This document shows, one piece after another, positions 10,254 to 21,220 of a stretch of 54,652 bases of DNA. The DNA lies in assembly GCA_902560855.1 (NCBI GenBank), contig CACENJ010000006.1, positions 1-54,652 on the forward strand, written 5' to 3'. The notes beneath the pieces were generated by a model that worked only from the letters and a program-made list of their open reading frames with translations, did no database searches and was not told the DNA's origin. Position numbers and translations under genes: made by a program. This stretch comes from an uncultured Pelagibacteraceae bacterium. Its GTDB lineage: Bacteria > Pseudomonadota > Alphaproteobacteria > Pelagibacterales > Pelagibacteraceae. Each line of letters begins with the position of its first letter. Position 1 is the first letter of the stretch.

Positions 10254-11026
10254 TGGTACAAATAAATTTACCCAAAAACTCAAAAGTACAAAAAGGAGAA
10301 TATTACAAGGACACAACTGGATCAAAGAATATTAGAAAGGTTAATATTTATAGATGGGATCCTTCAAGCGGTAAAAATCCAAGAATAGATACCTATGAAG
10401 TTGATATGGACAATTGTCCTTCAAAAGTACTAGATCTGCTCAATAAAATTAAAAATGAAATAGATTCATCACTTGCTTATAGAAGATCTTGTTCTCACGG
10501 AGTTTGTGGTTCTTGCGCAATGAACATGGATGGCAAAAATGGATTAGCCTGTACAAAACCTCATTCAGAAATAAAAGGAGACATTAATATTTATCCTTTG
10601 CCTCATTTAAAAGTTGAAAAAGATTTAATTGGAGATTTAAGCACACTCTACAAACAATACCATTCCATTGAACCATGGTTAAAAAATTCTAAAAAAGATG
10701 ATGGAAAAGAAAATTTACAATCTACTGAGGATAGAGCAAAATTAGATGGCCTTTATGAGTGTATAATGTGTGCTTGTTGTTCTACAGCATGCCCAAGCTA
10801 TTGGTGGAATGGTGATAAATATCTTGGACCGGCTGTTTTATTGCAAGCTTATAGATGGATTATAGATAGTAGAGATGAAGAAAGAAAAAAAAGATTAAAG
10901 AAAGTTGCTGATGAGTTAAAACTTTATAGATGTCATACTATTATGAATTGTACAAATGCTTGTCCAAAAGGCTTGAATCCTGCAAAAGCTATTGCATCTA
11001 TAAAGAAAATGCTTGCAACAAGTTAA
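10253..11026 (+). CDS. sdhB: Succinate dehydrogenase iron-sulfur subunit
   Basis: SdhB carries electrons from the flavin to quinone through three Fe-S clusters. In 257 residues all ligand groups are present: the [2Fe-2S] set [20 protein letters not shown], then [12 protein letters not shown] and [17 protein letters not shown] for the [4Fe-4S] and [3Fe-4S] clusters. The Trp after the second group ([12 protein letters not shown]) and the His in CHTIMNC correspond to quinone-site residues in the E. coli enzyme, so quinone reduction is probably intact. The ATG overlaps the sdhA stop by one base. Confidence 0.98.
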   Translation: MVQINLPKNSKVQKGEYYKDTTGSKNIRKVNIYRWDPSSGKNPRIDTYEVDMDNCPSKVLDLLNKIKNEIDSSLAYRRSCSHGVCGSCAMNMDGKNGLACTKPHSEIKGDINIYPLPHLKVEKDLIGDLSTLYKQYHSIEPWLKNSKKDDGKENLQSTEDRAKLDGLYECIMCACCSTACPSYWWNGDKYLGPAVLLQAYRWIIDSRDEERKKRLKKVADELKLYRCHTIMNCTNACPKGLNPAKAIASIKKMLATS

Positions 11027-11050
11027 TTACTTAATTAAATAATTTTAGGT

Positions 11051-12544
11051 ATGAATTTAATTCAACACTTTGTAAATGGAAAAACAAATCCAGGAAAATC
11101 GGATAGAAAAGGAAAAATATTTAATCCTGCAACCGGAGAACAACAATCTGAAGTTAAATTAGGTTCAAAATCAGATTTAGATGATGCTGTAAATATTGCA
11201 AAAAAAGCTTTTGATGCATGGTCTTTAAAACCACCAATTCAGAGAGCAAGAATTATGTTTAAATTTAAAGAGTTAATAGAAAAAAACTCTGATGAATTAA
11301 CTAAAATGATAGTTTCCGAACATGGAAAAGTTTATGAAGATGCCAAAGGTTCACTTATAAGAGGTCTCGAGGTAGTAGAATTTGCATGTGGTATTCCGCA
11401 AGTTTTAAAAGGAGAATTTACTGAAAATGTTGGAACTGATATTGATAGTTGGTCAGTAAGACAACCACTAGGAGTTTGTGCAGGCATAACACCATTTAAT
11501 TTTCCAGCAATGGTTCCTATGTGGATGTTTCCTATGGCTATTGCCTGTGGAAATACTTTTGTATTAAAACCTTCTGAAAAAGATCCATCTTGTTCAATTA
11601 GATTAGCTGAATTATTAAAAGAGGCTGGATTACCTGATGGTGTATTCAATGTAGTTAATGGTGATAAAGAAGTTGTAGATGCAATTTTAATTAATAAAGA
11701 TATTAAAGCTGTAAGCTTTGTTGGATCAACTCCAGTTGCAAAATATATTTATGAGAATGCAGCAAAAAATGAAAAAAGAGTACAGGCCCTAGGTGGAGCA
11801 AAAAATCATTGTGTTGTAATGCCAGATTGCGATCTTGATCAAGCTGTTAATGGTTTAATGGGAGCGGCGTATGGATCTGCCGGGGAAAGATGCATGGCGC
11901 AGTCGGTTGCTGTTGCAGTTGGTAATATTGGAGATCATTTAGTAAACAAACTAAGTAAAAAAGTTGAAGCATTAAAAGTTGGTCCTGGTATGGATAAATC
12001 ATCTGAAATGGGACCATTAGTTACAAAAGAACATTTAGAAAAAGTAAAAGGCTATGTCGATCTTGGAGTAAAAGAAGGGGCAAAATTAGTAGTTGATGGA
12101 AGAAATTTAAAATTACAAGGATATGAAAATGGTTTTTATATTGGAGGATGTTTATTTGATCATGTTAAAAAAGATATGCGAATTTATAAAGAGGAAATTT
12201 TTGGGCCAGTACTTTCAGTGGTAAGAGCAAAAAATTTTGAAGAAGCTACACAATTAATTAATGATCATGAATTTGGCAATGGAACAAGTATCTATACTAG
12301 AGATGGAGATGTTGGCAGAACATTTGCTAGCAAAATTAAAGTTGGAATGGTTGGTATAAACATACCTATACCAGTACCCGTAGCCTTTCATAGTTTTGGT
12401 GGATGGAAAAGATCATTATTTGGAGATCAACACATGCATGGGATAGAAGGTGTAAGATTTTATACAAAACTTAAAACAATAACTTCAAGGTGGCCATCTG
12501 GCATAAGATCAAATCCTGAATTTATTATGCCAACAATGAAATAA
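11051..12544 (+). CDS. mmsA: CoA-acylating methylmalonate-semialdehyde dehydrogenase
   Basis: This 497-residue aldehyde dehydrogenase superfamily enzyme would convert methylmalonate or malonate semialdehyde to propionyl-CoA or acetyl-CoA plus CO2. The catalytic Cys281 is in GSAGERCMAQSVAV. The position that is Glu in hydrolytic aldehyde dehydrogenases is Asn252 in LGGAKNH, the hallmark of the CoA-dependent MMSDH group. The NAD-binding VSFVGSTPVAKYIY segment is also present. The gene sits inside the TCA-enzyme run, 24 bp after sdhB and 6 bp before mdh. This suggests a role in funnelling semialdehydes (valine, beta-alanine, acrylate or 3-hydroxypropionate routes) toward the cycle. The exact substrate cannot be read from sequence. 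Confidence 0.92.
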   Translation: MNLIQHFVNGKTNPGKSDRKGKIFNPATGEQQSEVKLGSKSDLDDAVNIAKKAFDAWSLKPPIQRARIMFKFKELIEKNSDELTKMIVSEHGKVYEDAKGSLIRGLEVVEFACGIPQVLKGEFTENVGTDIDSWSVRQPLGVCAGITPFNFPAMVPMWMFPMAIACGNTFVLKPSEKDPSCSIRLAELLKEAGLPDGVFNVVNGDKEVVDAILINKDIKAVSFVGSTPVAKYIYENAAKNEKRVQALGGAKNHCVVMPDCDLDQAVNGLMGAAYGSAGERCMAQSVAVAVGNIGDHLVNKLSKKVEALKVGPGMDKSSEMGPLVTKEHLEKVKGYVDLGVKEGAKLVVDGRNLKLQGYENGFYIGGCLFDHVKKDMRIYKEEIFGPVLSVVRAKNFEEATQLINDHEFGNGTSIYTRDGDVGRTFASKIKVGMVGINIPIPVPVAFHSFGGWKRSLFGDQHMHGIEGVRFYTKLKTITSRWPSGIRSNPEFIMPTMK

Positions 12545-12550
12545 GTAAGT

Positions 12551-13516
12551 ATGTCAAAAAAAATATCTTTAATCGGTGCCGGCCAGATCGGTGGAACCTT
12601 GGCACATTTAATTAGTTTAAAAGAATTAGTAGATGAAATTGTTTTATTTGATGTTGCAAGTGGCATTGCTAAAGGAAAAGCTTTAGATATAGCTCAATCG
12701 TCATCAGTTGACGGCTTTAATGTTAAATTATCAGGAACAGATGATTATGAAGACATTAAAAATTCTGATGTAATTATTGTAACAGCAGGTGTTCCAAGAA
12801 AACCAGGAATGAGTAGAGATGATTTATTAGGAATAAATTTAAAAATTATTAAACAGGTAGCAGAAGGTATAAAAAAAAATTCACCAAATGCATTCGCAAT
12901 ATGTATTACCAATCCATTAGATGTAATGGTGATGGCATTTCAAAAATACTCAGGACTTCCAACAAATAAAGTTGTTGGAATGGCAGGAATATTAGATAGT
13001 TCGAGATTTAAGTTATTTTTATCACTTGAACTTAAAGTTCCAGTAAAAGAAATAGAAGCAATGGTTATGGGTGGTCACGGAGATACGATGGTTCCATTAC
13101 CAAGATTTACAAAAGTTTCAGGCAAGCCATTATTAGATTTAGTTAAAGAAGAAAAACTATCATTAAAAAGATTAGAAGAAATCAATCAAAGAACTAGAGA
13201 TGGGGGAGCTGAAATTGTTAAATATTTAGAAAAAGGTTCAGCATTTTATGCACCGGCAGCATCAGGAGTTCAAATGGCTGAAGCATATTTAAAAGATGAA
13301 AAAAAGCTACTTCCTTGTGCTGCACATCTTAATGGAGAATACGGAGTTAAAAATATTTTTGCAGGAGTTCCGGTAATAATTGGAAAGAATGGTGTAGAAA
13401 AGATAGAAGAAATAAGCCTAGATGAAAAAGAAAAAAGTCAATTTATGCATTCAATAGATGCAGTTAAAAAATTATGGGATGTAGCTTTGGTAATTGATAA
13501 AGATCTTTCTAAATAA
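12551..13516 (+). CDS. mdh: Malate dehydrogenase
   Basis: This NAD-dependent enzyme interconverts malate and oxaloacetate. The 321 residues belong to the LDH-like MDH group common in Alphaproteobacteria. The Rossmann start is [15 protein letters not shown]. The substrate loop [17 protein letters not shown] carries the Arg that favours malate over lactate. The catalytic His is in [26 protein letters not shown] is also typical. Spacing is 6 bp from mmsA and 2 bp to sucC, so it belongs to the same unit. Confidence 0.97.
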   Translation: MSKKISLIGAGQIGGTLAHLISLKELVDEIVLFDVASGIAKGKALDIAQSSSVDGFNVKLSGTDDYEDIKNSDVIIVTAGVPRKPGMSRDDLLGINLKIIKQVAEGIKKNSPNAFAICITNPLDVMVMAFQKYSGLPTNKVVGMAGILDSSRFKLFLSLELKVPVKEIEAMVMGGHGDTMVPLPRFTKVSGKPLLDLVKEEKLSLKRLEEINQRTRDGGAEIVKYLEKGSAFYAPAASGVQMAEAYLKDEKKLLPCAAHLNGEYGVKNIFAGVPVIIGKNGVEKIEEISLDEKEKSQFMHSIDAVKKLWDVALVIDKDLSK

Positions 13517-13518
13517 AA

Positions 13519-14679
13519 ATGAATATTCACGAGCATCAAGCTAAACAAATTTTAAAGGAATTTGGTATAGAAGTACCAAATGGCGTTTTTGCTTTTTCAG
13601 TTGAGGATCTTATAAAAAAAGCTAAACAATTAAATACTGAAAAATACGTACTTAAAGCACAAATCCATGCTGGTGGAAGAGGTAAAGCTGGAGGTGTAAA
13701 AATACTCAACAATATTGATGAATTAACCAAAGCTTCCAAAGAATTATTGGGCAAGAAATTGATAACTCCTCAAACAGGCTCAGAAGGTAAAGAAGTAAAA
13801 AGATTATATGTGGAAGAATCTTCAAGTATTGAAAAAGAATTTTATCTTTCTTGTTTAGTAGATAGAGAAAGTTCAAAGATTGCTTTTATTTCAAGTGATC
13901 AAGGTGGAATGGATATAGAAGAAGTGGCAAAAAATAATCCAGAAAAAATAATTACCACTAAGCTAGATATTGGAGAAGGTATTTCAGAAAGTGATTGCGA
14001 AAAAATAATTAAAATTTTTAATCTTAAAGATAATACTAAGATAGCAGCTATTTCTTTGATTAAATCAATTTATAAAATGTTTCTAAGTACCGATGCTAGT
14101 CTTGTAGAAATAAATCCACTTATTTTAACCAAGGACAAAAAAATTGTTTGTCTAGATGCAAAAATTAATTTTGATGATAATTCACTATATAGACATCCAG
14201 AAATTTTAAAATTAAGAGATTTAAATGAAGAAAATCCTACTGAAATTGAAGCTAGCAAACATAATTTGTCTTATATAAAACTCAACGGAAACATTGGTTG
14301 TATGGTTAATGGAGCAGGACTTGCTATGGCTACAATGGATATAATAAAACTTTATGGCAATGAGCCTGCAAATTTTTTAGATGTTGGTGGGGGCGCTTCA
14401 AAAGAAAAAGTATCTGCTGCCTTAAAAATAATTCTTTCAGATAAAAATGTAAAAGGTATTTTAATAAATATTTTTGGAGGGATAATGAAGTGCGATGTAC
14501 TTGCCCATGGTGTTGTTGATGCTGCTAAAGAAATAAAAATAAAAGTACCTTTAGTTGCAAGACTTGCAGGTACAAATTTTAAAGAAGGAAAAAATATTTT
14601 GGATAATTCTGGTTTAAAAATTATTTCAGCAGTAAATTTGGACGATGCTGCAAAAAAAATTGTAGAAGCTATAAAATAA
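13519..14679 (+). CDS. sucC: Succinyl-CoA synthetase (ADP-forming) beta subunit
   Basis: With SucD this subunit makes ATP or GTP while converting succinyl-CoA to succinate. The 386 residues start with NIHEHQAKQILKEFGI. The ATP-grasp nucleotide region KAQIHAGGRGKAGGVK follows, and the C-terminal CoA-ligase domain carries NFLDVGGGASKEKV and GILINIFGGIMKCD. Length is typical. It starts 2 bp after mdh and ends 6 bp before sucD. The mdh-sucC-sucD-sucA-sucB order is common in Alphaproteobacteria. Confidence 0.97.
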   Translation: MNIHEHQAKQILKEFGIEVPNGVFAFSVEDLIKKAKQLNTEKYVLKAQIHAGGRGKAGGVKILNNIDELTKASKELLGKKLITPQTGSEGKEVKRLYVEESSSIEKEFYLSCLVDRESSKIAFISSDQGGMDIEEVAKNNPEKIITTKLDIGEGISESDCEKIIKIFNLKDNTKIAAISLIKSIYKMFLSTDASLVEINPLILTKDKKIVCLDAKINFDDNSLYRHPEILKLRDLNEENPTEIEASKHNLSYIKLNGNIGCMVNGAGLAMATMDIIKLYGNEPANFLDVGGGASKEKVSAALKIILSDKNVKGILINIFGGIMKCDVLAHGVVDAAKEIKIKVPLVARLAGTNFKEGKNILDNSGLKIISAVNLDDAAKKIVEAIK

Positions 14680-14685
14680 ATATTT

Positions 14686-15561
14686 ATGTCAATTTTAATT
14701 AATAAAAATACAAAAGTTATTTGTCAGGGTTTTACAGGATCTCATGGAACATTTCATTCTGAACAAGCAATTAAATATGGAACAAATTTAGTGGGGGGAG
14801 TTACACCAAAAAAAGGTGGCCAAAAGCATTTAGACAAACCCGTTTTCAATACTGTAAAAGAAGCAGTAGAAGAAACTAGAGCTACTGCAACAATGATATA
14901 TGTACCTGCAAAATTTGCTTCCAATGCTATTATTGAAGCAATAGAAGCATCAATGGAACTTATAGTCTGTATTACTGAGGGCATCCCTGTATTAGATATG
15001 CTTAAGGTAAAGAAAAAGTTGAGTGAATCAAAAAGTAGATTAATTGGTCCAAATTGCCCAGGAATAATAACACCGGATGAATGTAAAATAGGAATAATGC
15101 CTGGAAATATTCATAAAAAAGGATCTGTTGGGATCGTTTCAAGATCTGGAACTTTAACTTACGAAGCTGTAGCACAAACTACAGAAAATGGACTTGGCCA
15201 ATCAACATGCATAGGCATTGGAGGAGACCCGATTAATGGAACAAATTTCATTGATTGTTTAGATTTATTTTTAAATGACGATGAGACAAAATCAATATTA
15301 ATGATAGGAGAAATAGGAGGTAGTGCAGAGGAAGAAGCTTCAGAATTTTTAAAAAATCATAAAATTAAAAAACCTATTGTTGGATTTATTGCGGGAATTA
15401 CTGCTCCAAAAGGAAGAAGAATGGGACATGCGGGAGCAATCATTTCTGGAGGTAAAGGGGGGGCTAAAGACAAGATAAAAAAGATGGAAGAATGTGGCAT
15501 AACTATAGCTCGTTCCCCTGCTGAAATAGGAAAAACTTTATTAAATAAATTGTCTAATTGA
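14686..15561 (+). CDS. sucD: Succinyl-CoA synthetase alpha subunit
   Basis: The alpha subunit holds the CoA site and the phosphorylated histidine. In 291 residues I see the CoA-binding start [19 protein letters not shown], the [10 protein letters not shown] segment, and the phosphohistidine motif [17 protein letters not shown]. Length is normal. The last codons contain a plausible -35 element for an internal promoter in front of sucA (see 15558-15585). The assignment is secure. Confidence 0.97.
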   Translation: MSILINKNTKVICQGFTGSHGTFHSEQAIKYGTNLVGGVTPKKGGQKHLDKPVFNTVKEAVEETRATATMIYVPAKFASNAIIEAIEASMELIVCITEGIPVLDMLKVKKKLSESKSRLIGPNCPGIITPDECKIGIMPGNIHKKGSVGIVSRSGTLTYEAVAQTTENGLGQSTCIGIGGDPINGTNFIDCLDLFLNDDETKSILMIGEIGGSAEEEASEFLKNHKIKKPIVGFIAGITAPKGRRMGHAGAIISGGKGGAKDKIKKMEECGITIARSPAEIGKTLLNKLSN

Positions 15562-15585
15562 AAAATACTTTTCAAATACTATACT
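15558..15585 (+). promoter_or_regulatory. Candidate sigma70-type promoter before sucA
   Basis: TTGAAA at 15558-15563 is separated by 16 bp from TATACT at 15580-15585, which is close to consensus. The -35 overlaps the sucD stop codon. A start site about 7 bp past the -10 would leave only a few bases before the sucA ATG at 15596, so the transcript would be nearly leaderless. AT-rich DNA yields such matches by chance, so the call is tentative. Confidence 0.35.
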
Positions 15586-15595
15586 AATATTATTA

Positions 15596-18496
15596 ATGTC
15601 TTCTTCAAAAAATTTAGATACTAAGCAAACATCGTTTCTTAATAAATCTAACAGTGAATTTATTGAGCAAATGTATCTTAAATTTATTAAGAAAGATCCA
15701 GAACTGCCCCAAAGTTGGCAGGATTACTTTAAAGATTTAGATGATGAGTCAAACTTGGTTATCAAAGAAATTAATGGTCCTTCTTGGCAACGCAAGAAAA
15801 AAATTGATGAAAATGAAATTAAAAATAATTATGAAAAAACTAAAGAAGAATCTTTAATCAGTGAAAAAAGTTATGAATTAAAAAAAGATATTGTAAAATC
15901 TAATAGAGATTCTGTAAGAGCTGTTACATTAATAAGAGCTTATAGAACACAAGGAAATTTATTGGCAAAACTTGATCCATTAGACATCAAAAAATCTGAA
16001 TATATTGATGAACTTCATCCAGATTACCATGGATTTAAAAAAGAAGATTATGATCATAAAATTTTTTTAGATGGAATTATAAACAAAGATTATGCATCTG
16101 TAAGGGAAATACTAAGTTTTTTAAGAAAAACTTATTGTGGGCCAATCGGCTATGAGTTTATGCATATTTCAAATCCAAAAGAAAGAAAATGGTTTAGAGA
16201 TAGAATAGAACAAGATGAAAAATCTTTGCAATTTACAAAAAAAGGAAAACTCTTTATATTAAATAGACTAATTCATGCGGAAGGTTTTGAAAAATATTTA
16301 CAGACTAAATATATAGGGACAAAAAGATTTGGTTTGGATGGTGGAGAAAGTTTAATTCCAGCATTAGAACAGATTATAAAAATAGGTGGACAAAGCAAAA
16401 TTAAAGAAGTCAAAATTGGAATGTCTCATAGAGGCAGATTAAATGTTTTAGCTAATTTACTAAAAAAATCATACAAGAGAATTTTTAATGAATTTGGTGG
16501 TGAAGTTCATACCACCGCTGAAGATAGCGCAGGAGATGTTAAATATCATTTAGGAGCTTCTTCAAATAGAGAATTTGATGGAAACTCTGTTCATATTAGT
16601 TTAACTGATAACCCATCACATTTAGAAGCAGTTAATCCAGTTGTTCTAGGCCAAACAAGAGCAAAACAATATTTTCATAAAGATTATGAAAGAAATAAAG
16701 TTATACCAATTTTAATTCATGGTGATGCCGCTTTTGCTGCGCAGGGTATAGTTGCAGAATGTTTAGCAATGTCTGGACTTCCAGGACATAATACAGGAGG
16801 AACAATTCATATTATTATAAATAATCAAATTGGATTTACTACCAGTCCGAGATTTGCCAGATCATCTCCCTACCCGTCGGACGTTGCTAAAATGGTTGAA
16901 GCACCAATACTACATGTAAATGGCGATGATCCGGAAGCTACAGTTTATGCAGCAAGAATCGCAACAGAATTTAGATTAAAATTTAATAGAGATGTAGTAA
17001 TAGATATGTTTTGTTATAGAAGATTTGGCCACAATGAAGGTGATGAACCATCTTTTACCCAACCATTAATGTATAAAAAAATTAGATCACACCCCACTAC
17101 TTTAAAAATATATGGAGAAAAACTTATTAACGAAAGAGTAATAACTGAAGAAGATTTTATTAATCAAAAAAAAGATTTTAAAGAATTGTTGGATGAACAG
17201 TACAAAGATTCAAAAGATTATAAGCCAAAATTAGAATGGTTCGAGGGTGCATGGAGTCGATACAAACCAGAAAAAGGAAAAGATAAAAGAGGTAAAAGTG
17301 GAATAAAAGAAGAGAAGTTACTTCAAATTTCTGAAAAAATTAATTTAATTCCAGAAAACAAAAATATACATAAAACGATAAAAAAGATTTTTGATAATAG
17401 ATATAAATCAATTAAAAACAAACAACAGATAGATTGGTCTACTGCCGAAGCCTTAGCATTTGGCTCACTTTTAGAAGAAGGCTTTCCAGTTAGATTAGTA
17501 GGGCAAGATTCAGGAAGAGGTACTTTTAGCCAGAGACATTCAGTTTTAAGAAACCAGATCGATAATTCTCGTTATATACCTTTAAACAATATTTCAGAAA
17601 AACAAAAACGATTTGAAATAGTGGATAGTTTGCTTTCCGAAGCTGCTGTTTTAGGTTTTGAATATGGTTATAGCCTAGTGGAACCAAATACATTAACAAT
17701 TTGGGAAGCCCAGTTTGGAGACTTTGCAAATGGTGCACAAATTATAATAGATCAATTTATTGCTTCGGGTGAGAGAAAGTGGTCGAGAGCTTCAGGTTTA
17801 GTAATGTTATTACCCCATGGTTATGAGGGTCAAGGACCCGAACATTCATCTGGAAGGTTAGAAAGATTTTTACAATTGTGCGCTAGAGAAAATTTACAAG
17901 TTATGAATTGCACTACCCCAGCAAACTATTTTCATGCCTTAAGGCGCCAAATACATAGAGATTTTAGAAAACCTTTAATTATTATGACTCCTAAATCCTT
18001 GTTAAGAAATAAGATTTGCGTATCAAATTTAGAAGACTTTGGTAAAAAAAATTCTTTTCATAGAGTTTTATGGGATCATGCCACTGAACATAAAAATGGT
18101 TTTATTAAACTTCAAAAAGATAAAAAAATTAAGAAAGTAATTTTATGTTCTGGGAAAGTGTATTTCGACTTATTAGGTGCACGCGAAAAACTTAAGAAAA
18201 ATGATGTTCTTTTACTTAGAATTGAACAGCTTTATCCATTTCCAGTAAAATCTTTAGTAAAAGAGATTAAAGCATATAAAAATAATGCAAAATTTTATTG
18301 GTGTCAGGAAGAACCCAAGAATATGGGTGCATGGTTCTTTGTTCGGGATTATATCCAATGGACTTTAGATTATATTGGAGCTAATAATAATAAGATTTCT
18401 TATATAGGAAGAAATGAAGCAGCCACACCTGCTACAGGCTATGCTAAAAGGCATCTTTCTCAACAAAAAGAAATTATTGAAAGAGTTTTTAAATAA
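15596..18496 (+). CDS. sucA: 2-oxoglutarate dehydrogenase E1 component
   Basis: E1 is the thiamine-diphosphate enzyme that decarboxylates 2-oxoglutarate and passes the succinyl group to the lipoyl arm of SucB. The 966 residues match the family length. Diagnostic segments are the N-terminal [83 protein letters not shown], and [20 protein letters not shown]. The [12 protein letters not shown]-type segment separates OGDH from pyruvate dehydrogenase E1. The 3' end shares one base with the sucB start. Confidence 0.98.
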   Translation: MSSSKNLDTKQTSFLNKSNSEFIEQMYLKFIKKDPELPQSWQDYFKDLDDESNLVIKEINGPSWQRKKKIDENEIKNNYEKTKEESLISEKSYELKKDIVKSNRDSVRAVTLIRAYRTQGNLLAKLDPLDIKKSEYIDELHPDYHGFKKEDYDHKIFLDGIINKDYASVREILSFLRKTYCGPIGYEFMHISNPKERKWFRDRIEQDEKSLQFTKKGKLFILNRLIHAEGFEKYLQTKYIGTKRFGLDGGESLIPALEQIIKIGGQSKIKEVKIGMSHRGRLNVLANLLKKSYKRIFNEFGGEVHTTAEDSAGDVKYHLGASSNREFDGNSVHISLTDNPSHLEAVNPVVLGQTRAKQYFHKDYERNKVIPILIHGDAAFAAQGIVAECLAMSGLPGHNTGGTIHIIINNQIGFTTSPRFARSSPYPSDVAKMVEAPILHVNGDDPEATVYAARIATEFRLKFNRDVVIDMFCYRRFGHNEGDEPSFTQPLMYKKIRSHPTTLKIYGEKLINERVITEEDFINQKKDFKELLDEQYKDSKDYKPKLEWFEGAWSRYKPEKGKDKRGKSGIKEEKLLQISEKINLIPENKNIHKTIKKIFDNRYKSIKNKQQIDWSTAEALAFGSLLEEGFPVRLVGQDSGRGTFSQRHSVLRNQIDNSRYIPLNNISEKQKRFEIVDSLLSEAAVLGFEYGYSLVEPNTLTIWEAQFGDFANGAQIIIDQFIASGERKWSRASGLVMLLPHGYEGQGPEHSSGRLERFLQLCARENLQVMNCTTPANYFHALRRQIHRDFRKPLIIMTPKSLLRNKICVSNLEDFGKKNSFHRVLWDHATEHKNGFIKLQKDKKIKKVILCSGKVYFDLLGAREKLKKNDVLLLRIEQLYPFPVKSLVKEIKAYKNNAKFYWCQEEPKNMGAWFFVRDYIQWTLDYIGANNNKISYIGRNEAATPATGYAKRHLSQQKEIIERVFK

Positions 18497-19791
18497 TGAG
18501 CGAAAAAATTTTAGTTCCAACTTTAGGCGAGAGTATTACCGAGGCTACAGTTGTAAAATGGTTAAAAAATAAGGGTGACTCAGTAGAGACCGATGAACCT
18601 ATTGTTGAATTGGAAACAGATAAGGTAAATTTAGAAGTTCCATCCCCGATAGATGGAATATTGTCAGAAATTAAAGCAAATGATGGACAAGTGGTTGAAG
18701 TGGGCACAGTGCTAGGATTAGTTACTAATGGAAAAGCTGAAACAACAAAAAAAGAAGTTCAGCCAAAGCAAACAATAAATAAATCAGTAGAAAATGTTAA
18801 AAGTGATCCCGAACTCTTTGATAATAATGTTGTTAAGATAGAAAAAAGCTTGGTTTCTAAACAAGACGAAGAAATGCCTTTAGTTTTAAATAAAGAAGTG
18901 CCAACAAAATCTGAAATAACTTTAGAAGAATCAAAAAAAACATTATCACCAGCTGTTAGAAAAATTGTAAAAGAAAAAAGTATTGATACAACAAATATTT
19001 CTGGTTCGGGTAAAGAAGGAAGAATACTCAAAGGTGATTTAATTAATTTAATGGGATCAACACCAAAGCCTTCAGATAGAAAAGCAAAATATGGTCAAGA
19101 AGAAAGAATTAAAATGAGCCGATTGAGGATAACAATAGCTAAAAGATTAAAACAAGCTCAACAGTCAGCTGCAATTTTAACTACTTTTAACGAAGTAGAT
19201 ATGAGTAGCATCATTGAAATGCGACAAAGCCATCAGGAAGATTTTAAAAATAGATTTGGAATAAAATTAGGTTTTATGTCATTTTTTGTTAAGTCTTGTA
19301 TAGTTGGTTTAAAAAATTTTCCGGCAATTAATGCAGAAATAGATAATGACGAAATTATATACAAAAATTATTATAATATTAGTTTTGCAGTTGGTACTGA
19401 AAAGGGCTTAGTAGTTCCGGTTTTAAAAAATGCTGATGAAATGTCTTTTGCTGATATAGAAAAAAACATTAAATCCATATCTGAAAAAGCTAGAGTTGGA
19501 AAATTAACTGTAGAAGATCTTCAAGGTGGAACTTTTACAATTAGCAATGGTGGAGTTTATGGCTCCATGCTTTCAACACCAATTTTAAATATTCCACAAT
19601 CAGGTATACTTGGAATGCACAATGTAGTTGAAAGACCAGTGGTAATTAATGGAGAAATTAAAGTAAGACCTATGATGTATTTAGCATTGTCTTACGACCA
19701 TAGAATAATTGATGGAAAAGATTCAGTATCTTTTTTAAAATCTATTAAGGAAAATTTAGAAGATCCACGAAGGCTTTTTTTAGATCTTTAA
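18496..19791 (+). CDS. sucB: Dihydrolipoyl succinyltransferase (E2 of 2-oxoglutarate dehydrogenase)
   Basis: E2 forms the core of the complex and transfers succinyl to CoA. The 431-residue protein has a single N-terminal lipoyl domain with the lipoyl Lys in [15 protein letters not shown] Glu/Lys-rich linker follows, then a peripheral-subunit-binding domain around [12 protein letters not shown] (residues 150-185). The catalytic acetyltransferase domain ends with the HxxxDG motif in [15 protein letters not shown]. Order and overlap with sucA assign it to 2-oxoglutarate rather than pyruvate dehydrogenase. Confidence 0.97.
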   Translation: MSEKILVPTLGESITEATVVKWLKNKGDSVETDEPIVELETDKVNLEVPSPIDGILSEIKANDGQVVEVGTVLGLVTNGKAETTKKEVQPKQTINKSVENVKSDPELFDNNVVKIEKSLVSKQDEEMPLVLNKEVPTKSEITLEESKKTLSPAVRKIVKEKSIDTTNISGSGKEGRILKGDLINLMGSTPKPSDRKAKYGQEERIKMSRLRITIAKRLKQAQQSAAILTTFNEVDMSSIIEMRQSHQEDFKNRFGIKLGFMSFFVKSCIVGLKNFPAINAEIDNDEIIYKNYYNISFAVGTEKGLVVPVLKNADEMSFADIEKNIKSISEKARVGKLTVEDLQGGTFTISNGGVYGSMLSTPILNIPQSGILGMHNVVERPVVINGEIKVRPMMYLALSYDHRIIDGKDSVSFLKSIKENLEDPRRLFLDL

Positions 19792-19797
19792 TAAAAT

Positions 19798-21198
19798 ATG
19801 TCAGAAAAATTTCAAGTAGTTGTTATAGGTGGCGGTCCAGGTGGTTATGTATGTTCAATTAGATTATCTCAACTAGGATATAAAACTGCCTGCATAGATT
19901 CAAGAGATAATCCTGGTGGAACTTGTTTAAATATAGGTTGCATACCATCAAAAAGTTTATTGAATCTTTCTGAAAAATTTCACAATGCAAAAAAATTGTC
20001 AGAAAAAGGAATTGAAGTTGGGCCTGTTAAATTAAACTTAGAAAAAATGATGAAAAATAAAGAAAAAGCAGTTTCAACACTAACTAAAGGTGTGGATTTT
20101 TTATTAAAGAAAAATAAAGTTGTTCATATAAAAGGACATGCAAGTTTTAAATCAAATAATGAAATATTAGTTAGAGACAGCAAAAATAAAGAAAAAATTA
20201 TTCAGGCTGAAAAAATTGTTATATGCACAGGATCAGAGGCTATATCTTTACCAAAAGTTAATTTTGATGAACAAAAAATTCTTACATCTACTGGGGCACT
20301 ATCTTTAAAGTCAGTCCCAAAAAAAATGGTAGTAATTGGAGGTGGATATATAGGTTTAGAAATGGGATCTGTTTGGTCTAGACTCGGTAGCGAAGTACAC
20401 GTGATTGAATTTTTAGATCATATAACTCCTGGTATGGATGCTGAAATTTCTAAAGAATTCTTAAAAATATTACAAAAGCAAGGAATAAAATTTTACTTAG
20501 AAAGCAAAGTAGAAAGTATAAAAAAAGTATCTAATGCAGTTGTTATTAAGGCTTTAAATAAAGCAGGTAAAAAAATAGATATTGAATGTGATGTTGTATT
20601 AGTTGCTGTAGGTAGAAAACCAAATACAGAAAAATTAAATTTAGAAAAAATTGGAATTGAGACAGATGCCAAAAAAAGAATAAAAGTAGATAAAAAATAT
20701 CAAACAAATATAAAAAATATTTTTGCAATTGGAGATGTTATAGAAGGTCCTATGCTTGCACACAAAGCCGAAGACGAAGGTATTGCGGTGGCAGAGATAA
20801 TAGACGGACAGGCAGGACATGTAAATTATGACGTAATTCCAGGCGTGGTTTACACTTCACCTGAAGTTGCAACGGTAGGCAAAACTGAAGAACAATTAAA
20901 AAAAGATCAAATAAATTACAAAGTTGGAAAGTTTTCTTTAATGGCTAATTCGAGAGCTAAAACAATTAATGAGACAGATGGTTTTGTTAAGATATTAGCT
21001 GATAGCAAAACTGATAAAATATTAGGTGTACATATGATTACTTCTAATGCAGGAGAACTTATAGCTGAAATGGTACTAGCTATGGAATTTGGAGCAAGTT
21101 CAGAAGATATTGCTAGAACTTGTCATGCACATCCTACTTTTTCAGAAGCTTTAAAAGAGTCAGCGCTTGCAGTAGATAAAAGAGCAATACACTCTTAA
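19798..21198 (+). CDS. lpdA: Dihydrolipoamide dehydrogenase (E3)
   Basis: E3 reoxidises dihydrolipoamide with NAD+. The 466 residues show the FAD fold VVVIGGGPGGYVCSIR and the redox-active disulfide in GGTCLNIGCIPSKSLL. The NAD-binding fold is VVIGGGYIGLEMGSVW, with AIGDVIEGPMLAHKAEDEG following. The C-terminal His-Glu catalytic pair is in HAHPTFSEALKESA. The gene lies 6 bp after sucB, so it is most likely the E3 for the 2-oxoglutarate complex, though it could also serve pyruvate dehydrogenase or the glycine cleavage system. Confidence 0.97.
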   Translation: MSEKFQVVVIGGGPGGYVCSIRLSQLGYKTACIDSRDNPGGTCLNIGCIPSKSLLNLSEKFHNAKKLSEKGIEVGPVKLNLEKMMKNKEKAVSTLTKGVDFLLKKNKVVHIKGHASFKSNNEILVRDSKNKEKIIQAEKIVICTGSEAISLPKVNFDEQKILTSTGALSLKSVPKKMVVIGGGYIGLEMGSVWSRLGSEVHVIEFLDHITPGMDAEISKEFLKILQKQGIKFYLESKVESIKKVSNAVVIKALNKAGKKIDIECDVVLVAVGRKPNTEKLNLEKIGIETDAKKRIKVDKKYQTNIKNIFAIGDVIEGPMLAHKAEDEGIAVAEIIDGQAGHVNYDVIPGVVYTSPEVATVGKTEEQLKKDQINYKVGKFSLMANSRAKTINETDGFVKILADSKTDKILGVHMITSNAGELIAEMVLAMEFGASSEDIARTCHAHPTFSEALKESALAVDKRAIHS

Positions 21199-21220
21199 TA
21201 AGTTCTCATATTATATAAAA

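Noticed and set aside
11332-11649. 105-codon open frame on the minus strand
   Set aside because: Antisense of mmsA and lacking any recognised domain.
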